Shown in pieces: positions 21,790-33,196 of a stretch of 64,000 bases of DNA (the first letter of the stretch is position 1; every line of letters begins with the position of its first letter). The stretch covers positions 34,753,105-34,817,104 of the forward strand of contig JAPTYO010000004.1 of the NCBI GenBank assembly GCA_036873135.1, read 5' to 3'. This stretch comes from Clarkia xantiana subsp. parviflora. Taxonomy: Eukaryota > Streptophyta > Magnoliopsida > Myrtales > Onagraceae. The position numbers and the translations under genes were made by a program. Under the pieces are notes generated by a model. That model was not told the origin of the DNA and did no database searches. It saw nothing but the letters and a program-made list of their open reading frames with translations.

Positions 21790-23850
21790 ATGGAACATGT
21801 GTTACCAGACAACAGGGATGCCCTAGTCATAACAATGAAGATCACTGATATGGACATTGGAAGAATCGTGGTAGACAGTGGAAGCTCACCTAACATCATT
21901 AGCAAGAAAGTCATCGACATACTGGGTGTAAGGCCGAGTAGCATAAAACAGGTTCACTCTCCCTTGGTTGGATTTTCAGGAGAGCCAACCTACCCACTGG
22001 GGGCAGTCACACTACCCGTGACATTGGGAATAGGCCAGAGGCAGTTAAAGATCAATGTCCCTTTCTTCATCACAGAAGAAATGGAGGAATACAATGGAGT
22101 CTTGGGTAACACTACAATCAACAAGTGGGGTATAGTGCCATCAACACCACATCAGAAAATGAAATTCCCCACAAGCCAAGGAATAGGAGAAGTAAAGGGT
22201 AACCAGAAGGCAGCAAGAAAATGTGCAAGAATCGCACTAAGCAAGAAGAAGAAGACAACCAAAGAGGTCCTACTAATAGATGAGGACCCAAGAGAGGATC
22301 ATGGGAGACCCGCCCCCATGGAGGAATTAAAAGAAATACTCATAGAAGAGCCCGACAGTAAGGCAAAAATCGGGACCGCCTTATCTCAGGAAGAGGAAAA
22401 GCACTTAGTAGCTTTACTAAGGGAATACAAAGATCTGTTTGCCTGGTCACCAAGCGATATGCCAGGAATATCAGAAGAAGTAATTTCACACAAGCTCAAT
22501 ATAGACGCGGCAACGCGACCAATAACACAAAAGGTAAGGCCAATGGGAGGAAGCAAAAAGATAGCTATTCAGGAAGAAGTGGAAAGGCTATTGAAAGCAA
22601 ATTTCATCAAGGAGATCAGATTCCAAACATGGGTGGCAAACCCAGTACTGGTAAAGAAGGCGGGAGGAAGTTGGAGAATGTGCATCGATTATCGCGACCT
22701 AAACAAAGCATGTCCTAAGGACTCATACCCACTCCCAAGAATAGATCAGTTAATGGATGCAACATCAGGTCACCAACTAATGAGCTTCATGGATGCATAC
22801 TCAGGATATAACCAGATAAAAATGGCCCCTGAAGACGCCCCTCACACAGCATTCTATGCTGACAGTGAGATATACCATTATACGGTGATGCCCTTCGGAC
22901 TCATAAATGCTGGAGCAACATATCAAAGAATGGTCAACAAAATCTTCGGAGACATGATAGGGAAGACAATGGAGGCATACGTGGACGACATGATCGTCAA
23001 ATCCAAAAAGAAGAAAGACCATGTGGAAAACCTTCGCTCAACATTTGAGAGAATGAGACAATACCAAGTCCGCCTAAACCCGAAAAAGTGTGCATTTGGG
23101 GTACAATCAGGGAAATTTTTAGGTTTCATGGTAAGTCAGCGAGGCATAGAGGTAATCCCCGAGAAATTGCAAGCAATTGAAGAAATGCAGTCACCTACGA
23201 AACACAAAGAGGTTCAACGACTGAATGGGAGGTTGGCAGCTCTTAACAGATCCCTGTCCAAGATAGGAGACAAAGCACTACCCTTCTTCGAGGTGCTAAG
23301 GGCAAACAAGAAATTCGAGTGGACACCAAGATGTGAAGAAGCCTTCCAACAACTCAAACAACATCTAAAGACACTACCACCCCTAGCAAAGCCTACACCA
23401 GGGGAGCCCCTCTACCTCTACATCTCCGTGAGCAACGTGGCGGTAAGCTCGGTGCTAATAAAAGAAGAAAACGCTGCACAATTGCCAGTATACTTCGTAA
23501 GTAAAACATTGGCAAAGTATGAGATCAACTACTTGCCAATAGAAAAGTACCTCTATGCACTGATCATATCCGCAAGGAAGTTGAGACCATATTTTCATGG
23601 GCATGAAGTAACAGTCCTCACAGACCAACCATTGAAACACCTCCTCCAAAGACCAGATACATCGGGAAGATTGACCAAATGGGCAATTGAGCTAAGTGAG
23701 TTTCGTATTCACTTCGCCCCTAGAGCAGCTATGAAAGGGCAAGCTCTAGCAGATTTTATCGCCGAATTCACAGGAACTAATCCCGATGAAGACTTGGGAG
23801 AAATCACAACTACAAGTGAGGCGAGTAGCAGTCAGGAGAAACCACCATAA
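21790..23850 (+). CDS. Gypsy B pol, N-terminal part: protease, reverse transcriptase, RNase H
   Basis: 686 uninterrupted codons. The aspartic protease motif is IVVDSGSSPNII (residues about 26-37). RT covers roughly residues 240-440, with CIDYRDLNKACPKDSYPLPR, SFMDAYSGYNQIKM and the catalytic AYVDDMIVKS. The RNase H of the RT_RNaseH type follows (ISVSNVAVSSVLIKEE, then VLTDQPLKHLL). It would act in cytoplasmic virus-like particles on the element's RNA. TAA at 23848-23850 cuts it before the second RNase H and integrase, so the original polyprotein is truncated here. The upstream ATG is simply the first in frame; the real polyprotein would start in gag. Confidence 0.9.
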   Translation: MEHVLPDNRDALVITMKITDMDIGRIVVDSGSSPNIISKKVIDILGVRPSSIKQVHSPLVGFSGEPTYPLGAVTLPVTLGIGQRQLKINVPFFITEEMEEYNGVLGNTTINKWGIVPSTPHQKMKFPTSQGIGEVKGNQKAARKCARIALSKKKKTTKEVLLIDEDPREDHGRPAPMEELKEILIEEPDSKAKIGTALSQEEEKHLVALLREYKDLFAWSPSDMPGISEEVISHKLNIDAATRPITQKVRPMGGSKKIAIQEEVERLLKANFIKEIRFQTWVANPVLVKKAGGSWRMCIDYRDLNKACPKDSYPLPRIDQLMDATSGHQLMSFMDAYSGYNQIKMAPEDAPHTAFYADSEIYHYTVMPFGLINAGATYQRMVNKIFGDMIGKTMEAYVDDMIVKSKKKKDHVENLRSTFERMRQYQVRLNPKKCAFGVQSGKFLGFMVSQRGIEVIPEKLQAIEEMQSPTKHKEVQRLNGRLAALNRSLSKIGDKALPFFEVLRANKKFEWTPRCEEAFQQLKQHLKTLPPLAKPTPGEPLYLYISVSNVAVSSVLIKEENAAQLPVYFVSKTLAKYEINYLPIEKYLYALIISARKLRPYFHGHEVTVLTDQPLKHLLQRPDTSGRLTKWAIELSEFRIHFAPRAAMKGQALADFIAEFTGTNPDEDLGEITTTSEASSSQEKPP

Positions 23851-25562
23851 GAATTATGGGAGATGCATACCAATGGGTCATCCAACGGGGGAGGATCAGG
23901 TGAAGGACTCCTATTATACCCACCAAGTAGGGACATACCTCTACGCTATACCATGGCACTTACCTTCAAGGCAACGAACAATGAGGTTGAATATGAAGCA
24001 CTGATAACAGGCTTGAGAATAGCCAAAGGAGTAGGGGCAAAGCACCTAAGAGTTAAGTGCGATTCCCAATTGTTTGTCAATCAAGTGAAAGGAATTTACA
24101 CAGCAAAGTCTGAAAACATGCAGAAATACCTACACAAGCCAGGGACCTAATAAAGAGCTTCCAAAGCTTCGACATTGAGTCAGTCCCAAGAGAACAAAAC
24201 CAGGAGGCGGACGCCTTAAGCAAACTAGCCCTAGGGGCAGAAGCAGGCAAAGAGGTTCACTTTGTAGAGCAAAGAACGCAATCAGTGATAGAACAAATGG
24301 AGACTCTAGTAATAGATGAAGGAGAAGCCTGGATGACCCCAATGCGTCAGTACATCACAGAAGGAAAACTCCCAGATGATAAAGTGGAGGCGGTCAAGAT
24401 TGAAAGGATGGCTAGAAATTATGCAATGATGGATAATGAACTCTACAAAAAAGGGTACTCCACACCCTTCCTCAAATGCATAACGTATCCAGAAACAGAG
24501 AGAGTACTTGCAGAGCTCCATGAAGGAGATGCGGGGTGCCACGAAGGAGCACGATCAATAATCCGAAAGGTCTACAACCTAGGGTACTATTGGCCAACAA
24601 TGAGCAAAGAAGCAGCAGACCTAGTACAAAAATGTGATCACTGCCAAAGGTACTCAAGAAATATAACAGCCCCAGCAGCAAAGCTAAGTTCCATCTCGGG
24701 AGCCTGACCATTCGCACAGTGGGGGATTGATCTGATAGGCCCCCTACCAAGAACGAAAGGGCAGAAAACTTGCATAATAGTAGCAATAGACTACTTCTCC
24801 AAGTGGATAGAAGCGAAGCCAATGGGAAAGACAACAGATGAGCAAATCGTTAACTTCATTCAATCTCACATTGTCTCGAGATACGGAGTCCCAAAAGCCA
24901 TAATAAGTGATAATGGTCCACAATTCATGAGCAAGAAACTGCAATGGTACTGTGAAAGGCTGAATATAGAGCAACGCTTCGCATCAGTAAAGCACCCCCA
25001 GACAAACGGGCAAGTAGAGTCGGCAAATAAAATAGTGCTAGACGGACTAAAGAAACGACTTCATGCTACCAAGGGAAGTTGGGTAGATGAGTTGGAAAAT
25101 GTCCTGTGGGTAGTGCAAACAACACCAAAGATAGCCACAGGAGAAACACCATTCGGCCTAGTATACGGGACCGAAGCGGTAGCACCAGCAGAAATGGATG
25201 TATCATCACTAAGGACCACGTACTTTGAAGAGCACGAGAACAACAAAGCAAGGCTCTTAGACTTAGACCTCGTGGATGATAAAAGATGGAACTCAGAGGA
25301 AGCCCAGGCACGAATGCGCCTTGTATCCGCAAGATATTACAACCGCCAAGTCAAGGAGAGACAATTCCACATAGGAGAACTAGTGCTCAGAAGGAACGAG
25401 TTCTCACACTTAGACCAAGTCAGAAAATTATCTCCAAAGTGGGAAGGGCCATATAAGATAGCATCAGTTCCATACGCAAATGCTTACCGCTTAGAGGATG
25501 GGGATGGGTATATCTCCACAAACACCTTCAGTGGAGAACATCTAAAGAAGTTCTACGTCTAA
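23851..25562 (+). pseudogene. Gypsy B pol, C-terminal part: second RNase H and integrase, broken
   Basis: The frame continues after the stop at 23848 with an archaeal-like RNase H (RVT_3): TFKATNNEVEYEALITGL and VKCDSQLFVNQVKG. A frameshift lies near 24135-24150. The integrase then runs with an HHCC zinc domain (LHEGDAGCHEGARS ... KCDHCQRY), a stop TGA at 24705-24707, and the DDE core (WGIDLIGPLPR, ISDNGPQF, GQVESANK), ending near EHLKKFYV at 25559. The first acidic residue expected in the RNase H motif xDGSS reads N (HTNGSSN). Stop, frameshift, stop and an active-site change make it inactive. Confidence 0.9.
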
Positions 25563-27257
25563 GAAGACAACACAAATAAAAGACCATATCCTTAGTTTAA
25601 TATTCAGCACTTTGCATGTTCAAGCATTTTAAGTTTTCCAAAAACAACTTTTGAGAAGGAGAACTCAAGAAGTTACTCCGACTCTATAACTATCTTTGAT
25701 TTCCACCAAAGGGTGTCTTGATCCATCCAAGGCACCCCAAACGTACATAAAGCATGAATGCTCCTAATGAAGTAGAAGTTACTCAAAAGTACCTTTCAAA
25801 AGAAGATGGTGATATAATCACTATGTTATCCTTACACAGATATGACTCCCAAGTCACTAACACCTTCAACGCCCCCAAGAGCGTATCTTGAGAGTAGTTT
25901 TCATACTACGACCTTCAACGCCCCCAAGAGCGCATCTTGAGAGTAGTTTTCATACTACGACCTTCAACGCCTCCAAGAGCGCATCTTGAGAGTAGTTTTC
26001 ATACTACAACCTTCAACGCCTCCAAGAGCGCATCTTGAGAGTAGTTTTCATACTACGACCTTCAACGCCTCCAAGAGCGTATATTGAGAGTGGTTTCCAA
26101 AACGAACTTCGACGCCTCCAAGAGCGTATCTTGAGAGTGGTTTCTAAAAACTACGACCTTCGACGCCCCCAAGAGCGTATCTTGAGAGTGGTTTCTAAAA
26201 ACTACGACTTTCGACGCCCCCAAGAGCGTATCTTGAGGTAGATTTCAAACTACCAGATTCGACGCCCCCAAGAGCGTATCTTGAGGTAGATTTCAAACTA
26301 CCAGATTCGACGCCCCCAAGAGCGTATCTTGAGGTAGATTTCAAACTACCAGATTCGACGCCCACCAGGAGCGTATCTTTGGTCTAACTTGCGCCCTCCG
26401 GGAGCCTATCCTGTGAAACGTTAAGTGCCCTCTGAGAGCCGGTCTCGTGAACAGTTTTCGACGCCCACCAGGAGCGTATCTTTGGTCTAACTTGGGCCCT
26501 CCGGGAGCCTATCCTGTGAAACGTTAAGTGCCCTCCGAGAGCCTGTCTCGTGAACAGATTCGACGCCCACCAAGAGCGTATCTTTGGTCTAACAGTACCA
26601 TATATACCATTTAAAGAGTATCAGAAGAGATCATTGCACCATGCTAAGAAGGATTCCATGAGAAAATAATTGCAAAGCAAAGTTGTATGAAGAACACATA
26701 ATGTTTTTTCTTGATGAGATAGAAGGTATGATGATGAAGGAAAATACAAAAGAAATGCAAAGTAAAGGAAACACCAGAAAAGGAGGGGTCCATAACCAAA
26801 GAACTACACACTGAGGCACAGGGAGTTATCATGAAAAGGAGAGATAATCACCCTACCATGCACACCATAAGCAAAGACAAGTGTATCAAACAAAGATGGC
26901 AAAACTAAGAGATGTGGAGTTTCAAACTCTAAAGATAAGTGCAACCGACCAACAGGAAACGTAGTAAGAAGACACCACAAGAAGGAGCCCTTGATAAACT
27001 CGATAAAGAAAGATGAGTACAAGTTCATGACTACCTCATAGGTACTTCAGCCAAGCAACATGAATGAGAAGCAAAGTAACAACACAACCAATAAAGACAA
27101 ACCACTTAACAACACAACAATCTATGGGAAGATTCTGAGATCCAATCCCAAAACAGACTAACATAAAGAGGCTAGAAGGCAAGAGGGAGGAGTACGACCT
27201 AAATTAAGAGAAACCTCAAGCCACAAACTCGCAAAACCACCACAAGAGATAGGTGTA
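25563..27257 (+). other. Non-coding region of B downstream of pol, with minisatellite
   Basis: Apart from the minisatellite at 25858-26600 nothing coding is seen. The last part, 26600-27257, is A-rich with short unsupported frames. Confidence 0.6.
25858..26600. repeat. Minisatellite in gypsy B (about 49-bp units grading into about 120-bp units)
   Basis: Tandem units share GCCCCCAAGAGCGTATCTTG. Five or so near-identical units of about 49 bp with GAGAGTAGTTTTCATACTAC come first, then variants with GTTTCTAAAAACTACGAC, then copies with GAGGTAGATTTCAAACTACC. Finally a longer unit is built on GCCCTCCGGGAGCCTATCC. No protein is implied. Confidence 0.9.
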
Positions 27258-28342
27258 CTACTTCCTCATCTTGGCAATATGCCTAACAGCAAAGTCAGAC
27301 AAATCACCAAGATGAGAAAATGGAAAGTCAGGAGCAATCAAATATATACGATCAAGAATTGCCTTTAAATAAATACGCTTAGCCACAGAGCAGCGAACAT
27401 CGATAGCAGCCTGATAATAGGAAGAACCCTTATACTCAGCAATAGCACACCCTTTCTCCTCCATACAAAGCATTTCCTAAAGGGACACCAACTCAGCAGC
27501 CCAAAGTGCCCCATCGCGATAAGACTTCTGTCTTAAAGCCTCAATCTCTTCTTTAAGAAGGGCAATACGACTCTCCAAGTCTCGGCACTGCAAATCTGTG
27601 ATACGACTATGCTCCAAACAACTAACAAGCTTAGAACTAAGGGAGACACAAGCGTCCTCGTGCACCTTCTTCTCCTCAGCAAGATCAATAACAAGGGTGG
27701 ACAAATTAACAATGTCGGCAATACCCTGGGACAAAAACAAAGGGTGAGATGGAGAAAGCATGAAAGAGAAACGTCCTAAAGAATAACAAGGTTAAGAAAA
27801 ATTACAGAAGCATAGCGAGACAACACATCATGAGCCAATCCATAAACTGCCTCCGACCCCTTAGGAGGAGGCACACGATCAGCAGGAGGAATAGCAGACT
27901 GCAAAACACGAACTCCAACCTCAAGAGTTTGCAAAGAAGATTGATTGTCAAAACGAGCCTCACGCCCGTAGTAAAGTGCCCACTCAGACCCAACAATTCC
28001 GTCAACAGGAGGACGAGATAGCTCCTTTCGACCCAGAAGCGGAAGATGAAGTCTACCTACAAGAAGACACAGAGTAAACACCAATATACGCTAAGGAGAC
28101 TCAGACATTCCACGACTTACCAAACAAGGAAGAAGCAAAAGACGGCTCCCGGACCCTCAATTGGGGGCATCAATATAGAAAGAAGATGGTACCCTAACAC
28201 CAACACCGCCCTTACCTCCAACAGCACCACAAAAAACCGATCTTTTTACAATCGAGGGTCCAGTCCCGGAGCTAACTACTCCCACCCGTACTGGCCTCTT
28301 ACTCCTCATCAAACACCGGGGAGATCTGCTGATCGAAAACAC
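27258..28342 (-). pseudogene. Antisense spliced gene of gypsy B (5' exon lost, one internal stop)
   Basis: Minus-strand exons by homology with element A: exon 2 ending at 28121 (donor GTAAGT), intron 28120-28057, exon 3 28056-27806 (251 bp, the same length as exon 3 of A), intron 27805-27726, and exon 4 27725-27258. Exon 3 encodes VGVRVLQSAIPPADR, matching A. Exon 4 encodes GIADIVNLSTLVIDLAEEKK, then a heptad-rich, probably coiled-coil stretch (LQCRDLESRIALLKEEIEAL), and ends RHIAKMRK. TAG at 27479-27477 interrupts exon 4. The N-terminal Transposase_28-like exon present in A is not recognisable here. Function is unknown. Confidence 0.7.
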
Positions 28343-29484
28343 GCGAACTTAGCTCAAGTAAAACATAAAAAGGATCGTAGAGACAAGATGAAACTCATTT
28401 TCCTAAAAATGACGAATACAAAGTCAAAAGGTAAGAATAGGAAGATGATATAAGAAGACCCCACAGGCCAATGAGCAGAGGCAGGGGGCAAGGGGAGATA
28501 ATTATAACCCCATTATAAGAAGACCCCACAGGCCAATGAGCAGAGGCAGGGGGGCAAGGGGAGATAATTATAACCCCATTATAGAGAAGACCCCACAGGC
28601 CAATGAGCAGAGGCAGGGGTAAAGAGAGATAGTCATAACCCCGTTATAAAAAGACCCCACATGCTAGTAAGCAGAGACACAGAGGCAAGAGGATGAACCA
28701 AACATGACCGTATCACCATGAAGGCCCACAAATCAAGAAACAAGACAAGAAAAGAAACAATCAAAGGGGAAGCAGGATCACGTTCCCCAAAAGCAACGCT
28801 TACACAAAGGAAAAGGCGCGTACCTCAATGCGACGCGCGTCCCGAGGAGTGAATCCAACTAAGAATCCTACCGCCAAAAGGAAAAAAGAGAAAAGGACAA
28901 CGAGAATGAGGTAATCACTTATCCCTTTTTATAGCAAAGTGGAGTAGGGTTTTTTTTCCAAAGCCGCTAAATCAACACCGTTAATCTCTGGAAAGGAAAA
29001 ATTTAAGGGTCAGATTTAAAAACTGATACCCCTAGCTCCCATTAACCACGGTTAAACTCGCACCCACCATAGTTAGCATCCCATGAGCATATTTTCTGGT
29101 ATCCCATACTTAGAAAAAAATTTGGACCAAAATCGAAATTCTTCCCACATAGGCTTACCCCGTCGTGAAATTGAAGCCTGGGCTCACTTAACCATATTCA
29201 TGTTGCATCCCCACACATGCGTATATTTTCCGAGTATAAGCTCGTGACGGTATTGGGTTTATTATTTCCATCTCAGACGGGCACGTGCTTGGACACGTGT
29301 CCGTGCTATTCTGACGTTTGCAATTCCTCTATCTTATAAGACAGGGGGCAGAGTCAGACACACACACCCCTGGGTAAGTAAGGATTCCGACAAAAGGTAA
29401 AATCCCGGCTTCAAATTGCGCGTGTCATACCATCCTAAAATAGAGTCAATCAAGGGTCAGGCCATTGGTTGACTCGGGGGCATG
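28343..29484 (+). other. 3' region of B: tandem repeats, then AT-rich DNA and polypurine tract
   Basis: A short tandem repeat (28440-28680) is followed by about 800 bp without genes, ending in the polypurine tract GACTCGGGGGCATG (29471-29484). The presumed promoter of the antisense gene would lie here. Confidence 0.65.
28440..28680. repeat. Tandem repeat, about 65-bp unit, 3.5 copies
   Basis: Units contain AGACCCCACAGGCCAATGAG and GATAATTATAACCCCATTAT. The copies are nearly identical, with the last diverging. Confidence 0.9.
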
Positions 29485-30271
29485 TGATGGATATACACCA
29501 AATTTGAATCCGTTGACTTCCGAATCGTTTTATTTTGATCACCCCGTTAATGATCATAAATCGAAACTTCGACCCCAACACCCCGCCGAAACTCCAACGG
29601 TCCGGACGAGGCGAAAATACTCGTCCGAACCACGCGATGAACTCACCTAGGTGAGGTCGGGTGGCCATACCCGACCTCCCCTAGGGGAGATCGGGTTGGA
29701 AAACCCAATCCCCCCTAGGGGAGATAGGGTTGGCCAACCCATCTCCCCTAGGGAGGGGTTGGGTGGCCACACCCAACCCCTACCCTTGGGGGTCGGATTT
29801 CCTCCCCGCCCCCAAGGGCCCGGCTCCGTTTTCCGACTCCCGCACTTAGGTTATTTCCGCCAACCTCTCCATGCTTTAAGGTTTTAATTATGTGATCAAG
29901 GACTAATTAATTGTGTTTAGAGGTTAACGACGTCATTAAGCCACATTAATGACACCGTTGCCTATAAATACAACCCTTCCACCATTCATTTAACCATCTT
30001 GGCTAAGTGTGCAATTTAGCTCTGACTTCTCTCTAGCTTTATCTCTCTAAAAGCGACGTTCTGACTTAAGCATCGGAGAGGGTTCATCAAGCACCACCTC
30101 CCTCCGTGCTTGATATTGCCCCTGTTGCAGGGTAGCGTGGAGAAGAGAAGAAGGAGAACAGAAGGACAAGTATCAGAGCGACTAGCCCCGAGAGTTCTAA
30201 ATCCGTCAGCTCACCAGTGAGGAGTAAGCCTTAGACCGACAACCCGTTGACCGAAGGCTTAGAACCTAACA
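29485..30271 (+). repeat. 3' LTR of gypsy B
   Basis: 787 bp, aligned end to end with 20810-21597 with few differences, and followed by TSD CATAA (30272-30276). After it the leader of copia F resumes (TGTTCGGCCGAAATAT). Confidence 0.95.
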
Positions 30272-30467
30272 CATAATGTTCGGCCGAAATATATCTTGTG
30301 GGCTAAGTAGGGTTTTAAAATCCACTAAAAACTTAACTTAGCCACCAAGAAATATTAATTATATAAAATAATTTCCAATTTTGCTAATATATATATACAA
30401 TTTCGGCACAAATTTAAATATATATATATATATAAATATTGTCAAGATTTTATCTATAAGATGTAAA

Positions 30468-31003
30468 TGTTAGCATATGGTGACGTGGCGCCGTAATAGG
30501 AGCCCGTTAATTAAGGGAATTACCTAATTAATTAGGTAATTGTCAATCTGGGCTAATTGGGCCAAATCCAATTAGTAATTGACAAGGGAGGCCCAAAATG
30601 GGTCTCCCCCCCTTTTTACATGGTTCGGCCAAAACCCTAGGGGTGAATCCACCCAATACTATATATGGGGGTGAATCCTAAGGGTTTATACACACAATTA
30701 AGAACAAGGATCTCCATTGAGAAAACTTGTCACCCTAGTCAAATTTTCAGCACCATCAATATCAAGTCCGAGGTTCCATCTACGTTGAAGAATCGATCAG
30801 AGGTCTTGTTGTGGAGCTACATCGCGTGGGACTTCTTCTGACGAAGAACTTGCACGTGGTTCCGACCGTAGGATCATAACTCCCTCCACATCGCTCTTGG
30901 ACAGGAAAGCTAAAAGATATGTGTACTAATTCCGCTGCGCAGATTAGATTTCTTACTAGTACGCGTTTAGCATTCCGTAGTATTACATCCCCGTAATTCA
31001 ACA
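30468..31003 (+). repeat. 5' LTR of copia E with adjacent primer-binding site
   Basis: 536 bp, TGTTAGC...TTCAACA, followed after one base by TGGTATCAGAGCC (31005-31017), complementary to the 3' end of initiator tRNA-Met. The TATA box is near 30658-30665. The hairpin found beside the TATA box in the 3' LTR is reduced here to a 5-bp stem (30641-30654). Confidence 0.93.
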
Positions 31004-31017
31004 ATGGTATCAGAGCC

Positions 31018-31703
31018 AGGTTTAGGAGTTCTTAAATTTTTGATAAATTGATGTTCTTGATGTTATGAAAATCTGAAATTTTCAAGTATATGAACACCAT
31101 GAAGAAATCTGAAATTTTTAGCTATTTGTATGTGTTTGATCTTTAAAAACTTTAAATTTTCAAATTGTACATGTTTTTATGGATCATAGCCGAAAATTTG
31201 GGTCTAAATATAATTTTGATGCTCGTGATCTTCAAGAACACCATGAGTTTTATCAAGAACACCTTTTGGATTCATGATCAAGTTAGGGTTTGATCTTAAA
31301 ATTTGACAACTTTTCCAACTTTGCATGTTTGTGCCGAAAACCCTATGGGTATTTTAGGTAAAAAAAAAAATTAATTTTCTTGGTCACCAATACTTTAAAA
31401 AATCGGCACTAATATAAAATATATATGTTGCCATTTTTAAATTTTAATTAATAGGTAACTATATATCTATAAGTTGGAAAATATGGATAAGTTTATAATA
31501 TAATATTGTAAAAGATATTAACTATCAATATATATAACTAAAAGATAGGGATAAAGATATATTGATAGGATTTAGTTACTTAAAAAGATTAAGAATATAT
31601 ATTGTCTATATATTTTATCCCTAAATATATTTTTTGACAATATTTATAAATATATATATATTGATTTAGCCGAATTATATATATATATATATAATATATA
31701 TAT

Positions 31704-31736
<33 letters not shown>

Positions 31737-31770
31737 GTTAATTGATTTACATCTTAGTGATAAAATCTTG

Positions 31771-31843
<73 letters not shown>

Positions 31844-33196
31844 AGCCAAATTATATATATATATATATTAGCAATATTGGAAATTATTTTAAATAATTAA
31901 TATTTCTTGGTGGCTAAGTTAAGTTTTTAGTAGACTTTAAAACCCTACTTAGCCCACAAGACATATTTCGGCTGAACCCTATGGTTTATGGGCCGGTCCA
32001 ATTGCTAAACCGGAATGAATAAAACCAATCCAGGTTTTCTTAATCGGGTCGACCTAGTCGGGTCGGGTCGGACCGTATTAACTAAATTAAACCTAACCTA
32101 ACCGGTTTTGAGTGATAAACCGAACCACTATCTTATTTTATTGAACCGTTTCGGACCAAACCGGAATTTTTAAAATCAGACCGAATTGAATCGGATTTTA
32201 AAATTTGGACCGAACCATTTTGAAATTTTCCGAAATTTTTAAATTGTTCAATAAAATAGGATGTCAAATTTTAAATCCAAAATGTATTCGAACTTTAAAA
32301 TTAACCTAAACAGTGCTCTTAGGGTTTGTGTTTTAATACACGGTCTAAATTAAAACCCTAATGCCTGGTTCGATTATGGGGATGGATCTCGGAATTGCGT
32401 GTTCTTTAGACTGGATTAAATTAGTGGGCTGATTTGCAATTGTTTACTTTCTGCATCATATATTTTGATATAATTAGAACTGTCGTCTTGACTTGTCAAG
32501 CTAGCTGGATATTATATTGCGAGCATTGAGCTCTGAGATTTAAATATATGGTTTGCGCAATAGGATAGACATGCTATGCTGATTGAAAGTGCCTAGAATT
32601 CATGTCTAGAAATTCGCATGATTGATTTTAAGCATTAATTGCAAAACAGACCCTAATATTTTCAAAACGTTTTATAAAACCGAAAATTCCAGTCGCCAAT
32701 TATGCATGATGTGTGCGGATGTTGCATGTTTTGACGCGTATGCTAGGATGTTTATAATAGATCGCATGTGATAATTTACTTTACGTAGAATTATATATGC
32801 TAGGAATCTTAGACGCATGACACGTAAGCATGTTCTGATCGACATTTATGGAATGGTATGATGATTTGCTAGATATAGTATAATTATAAATATGCATGCA
32901 TAAATTATCGGATAATTTTACAAAATCATAAGGGCATTGGGAAAGCCAAGATCGGGTATGCTTATTTGAAAATTACCGTTCCGGTAATTTGCAATAGAAT
33001 AACCGTTTTCAAAAGACTGATCTATTAGATTGAAAACAACAATAGTGTGAATTCTTTCACGACACCCCCTTCCTCGGTTTACTGAAGGTTGGTTTGGTTA
33101 AGTGACTGAAGAATCACTATTCGTCGTGTTCCATCATGATTGGCAAAATGTTGTTCTCTTCCTAACTTTACATGATTGTCATCATAATAGTTATAA
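31018..33196 (+). other. Untranslated leader of copia E
   Basis: About 2.2 kb without coding potential, containing a TA/TG microsatellite (31675-31841), AACCGG-rich blocks and conserved stretches shared with F, G and H, such as AAGCCAAGATCGGG (about 32943-32956). A leader this long is unusual for a copia element. Confidence 0.8.
31675..31860. repeat. (TA)n/(TG)n compound microsatellite
   Basis: TA runs are followed by a TG run (about 31812-31841) and another short TA run, in the copia E leader. Confidence 0.9.

Larger units (their letters stand above)
20810..30271 (+). mobile_element. Gypsy (Tat-like) element B, complete with both LTRs, gag deleted
   Basis: 9,462 bp with LTRs 20810-21597 and 29485-30271, flanked by TSD CATAA (20805-20809, 30272-30276). 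The primer-binding site begins TGGCGCCGT at 21600 and the polypurine tract GACTCGGGGGCATG ends at 29484. The interior has protease-RT-RNase H, a second RNase H, integrase, a minisatellite, an antisense spliced pseudogene and a short tandem repeat. The dual RNase H arrangement and antisense gene point to the Tat group. The two LTRs differ at only a small percentage of positions by eye, so insertion is fairly recent. Confidence 0.93.

Noticed and set aside
24130..24974. Minus-strand frames of 70-120 codons opposite the B integrase
   Set aside because: They are low-complexity leucine-rich shadows of the integrase coding strand.
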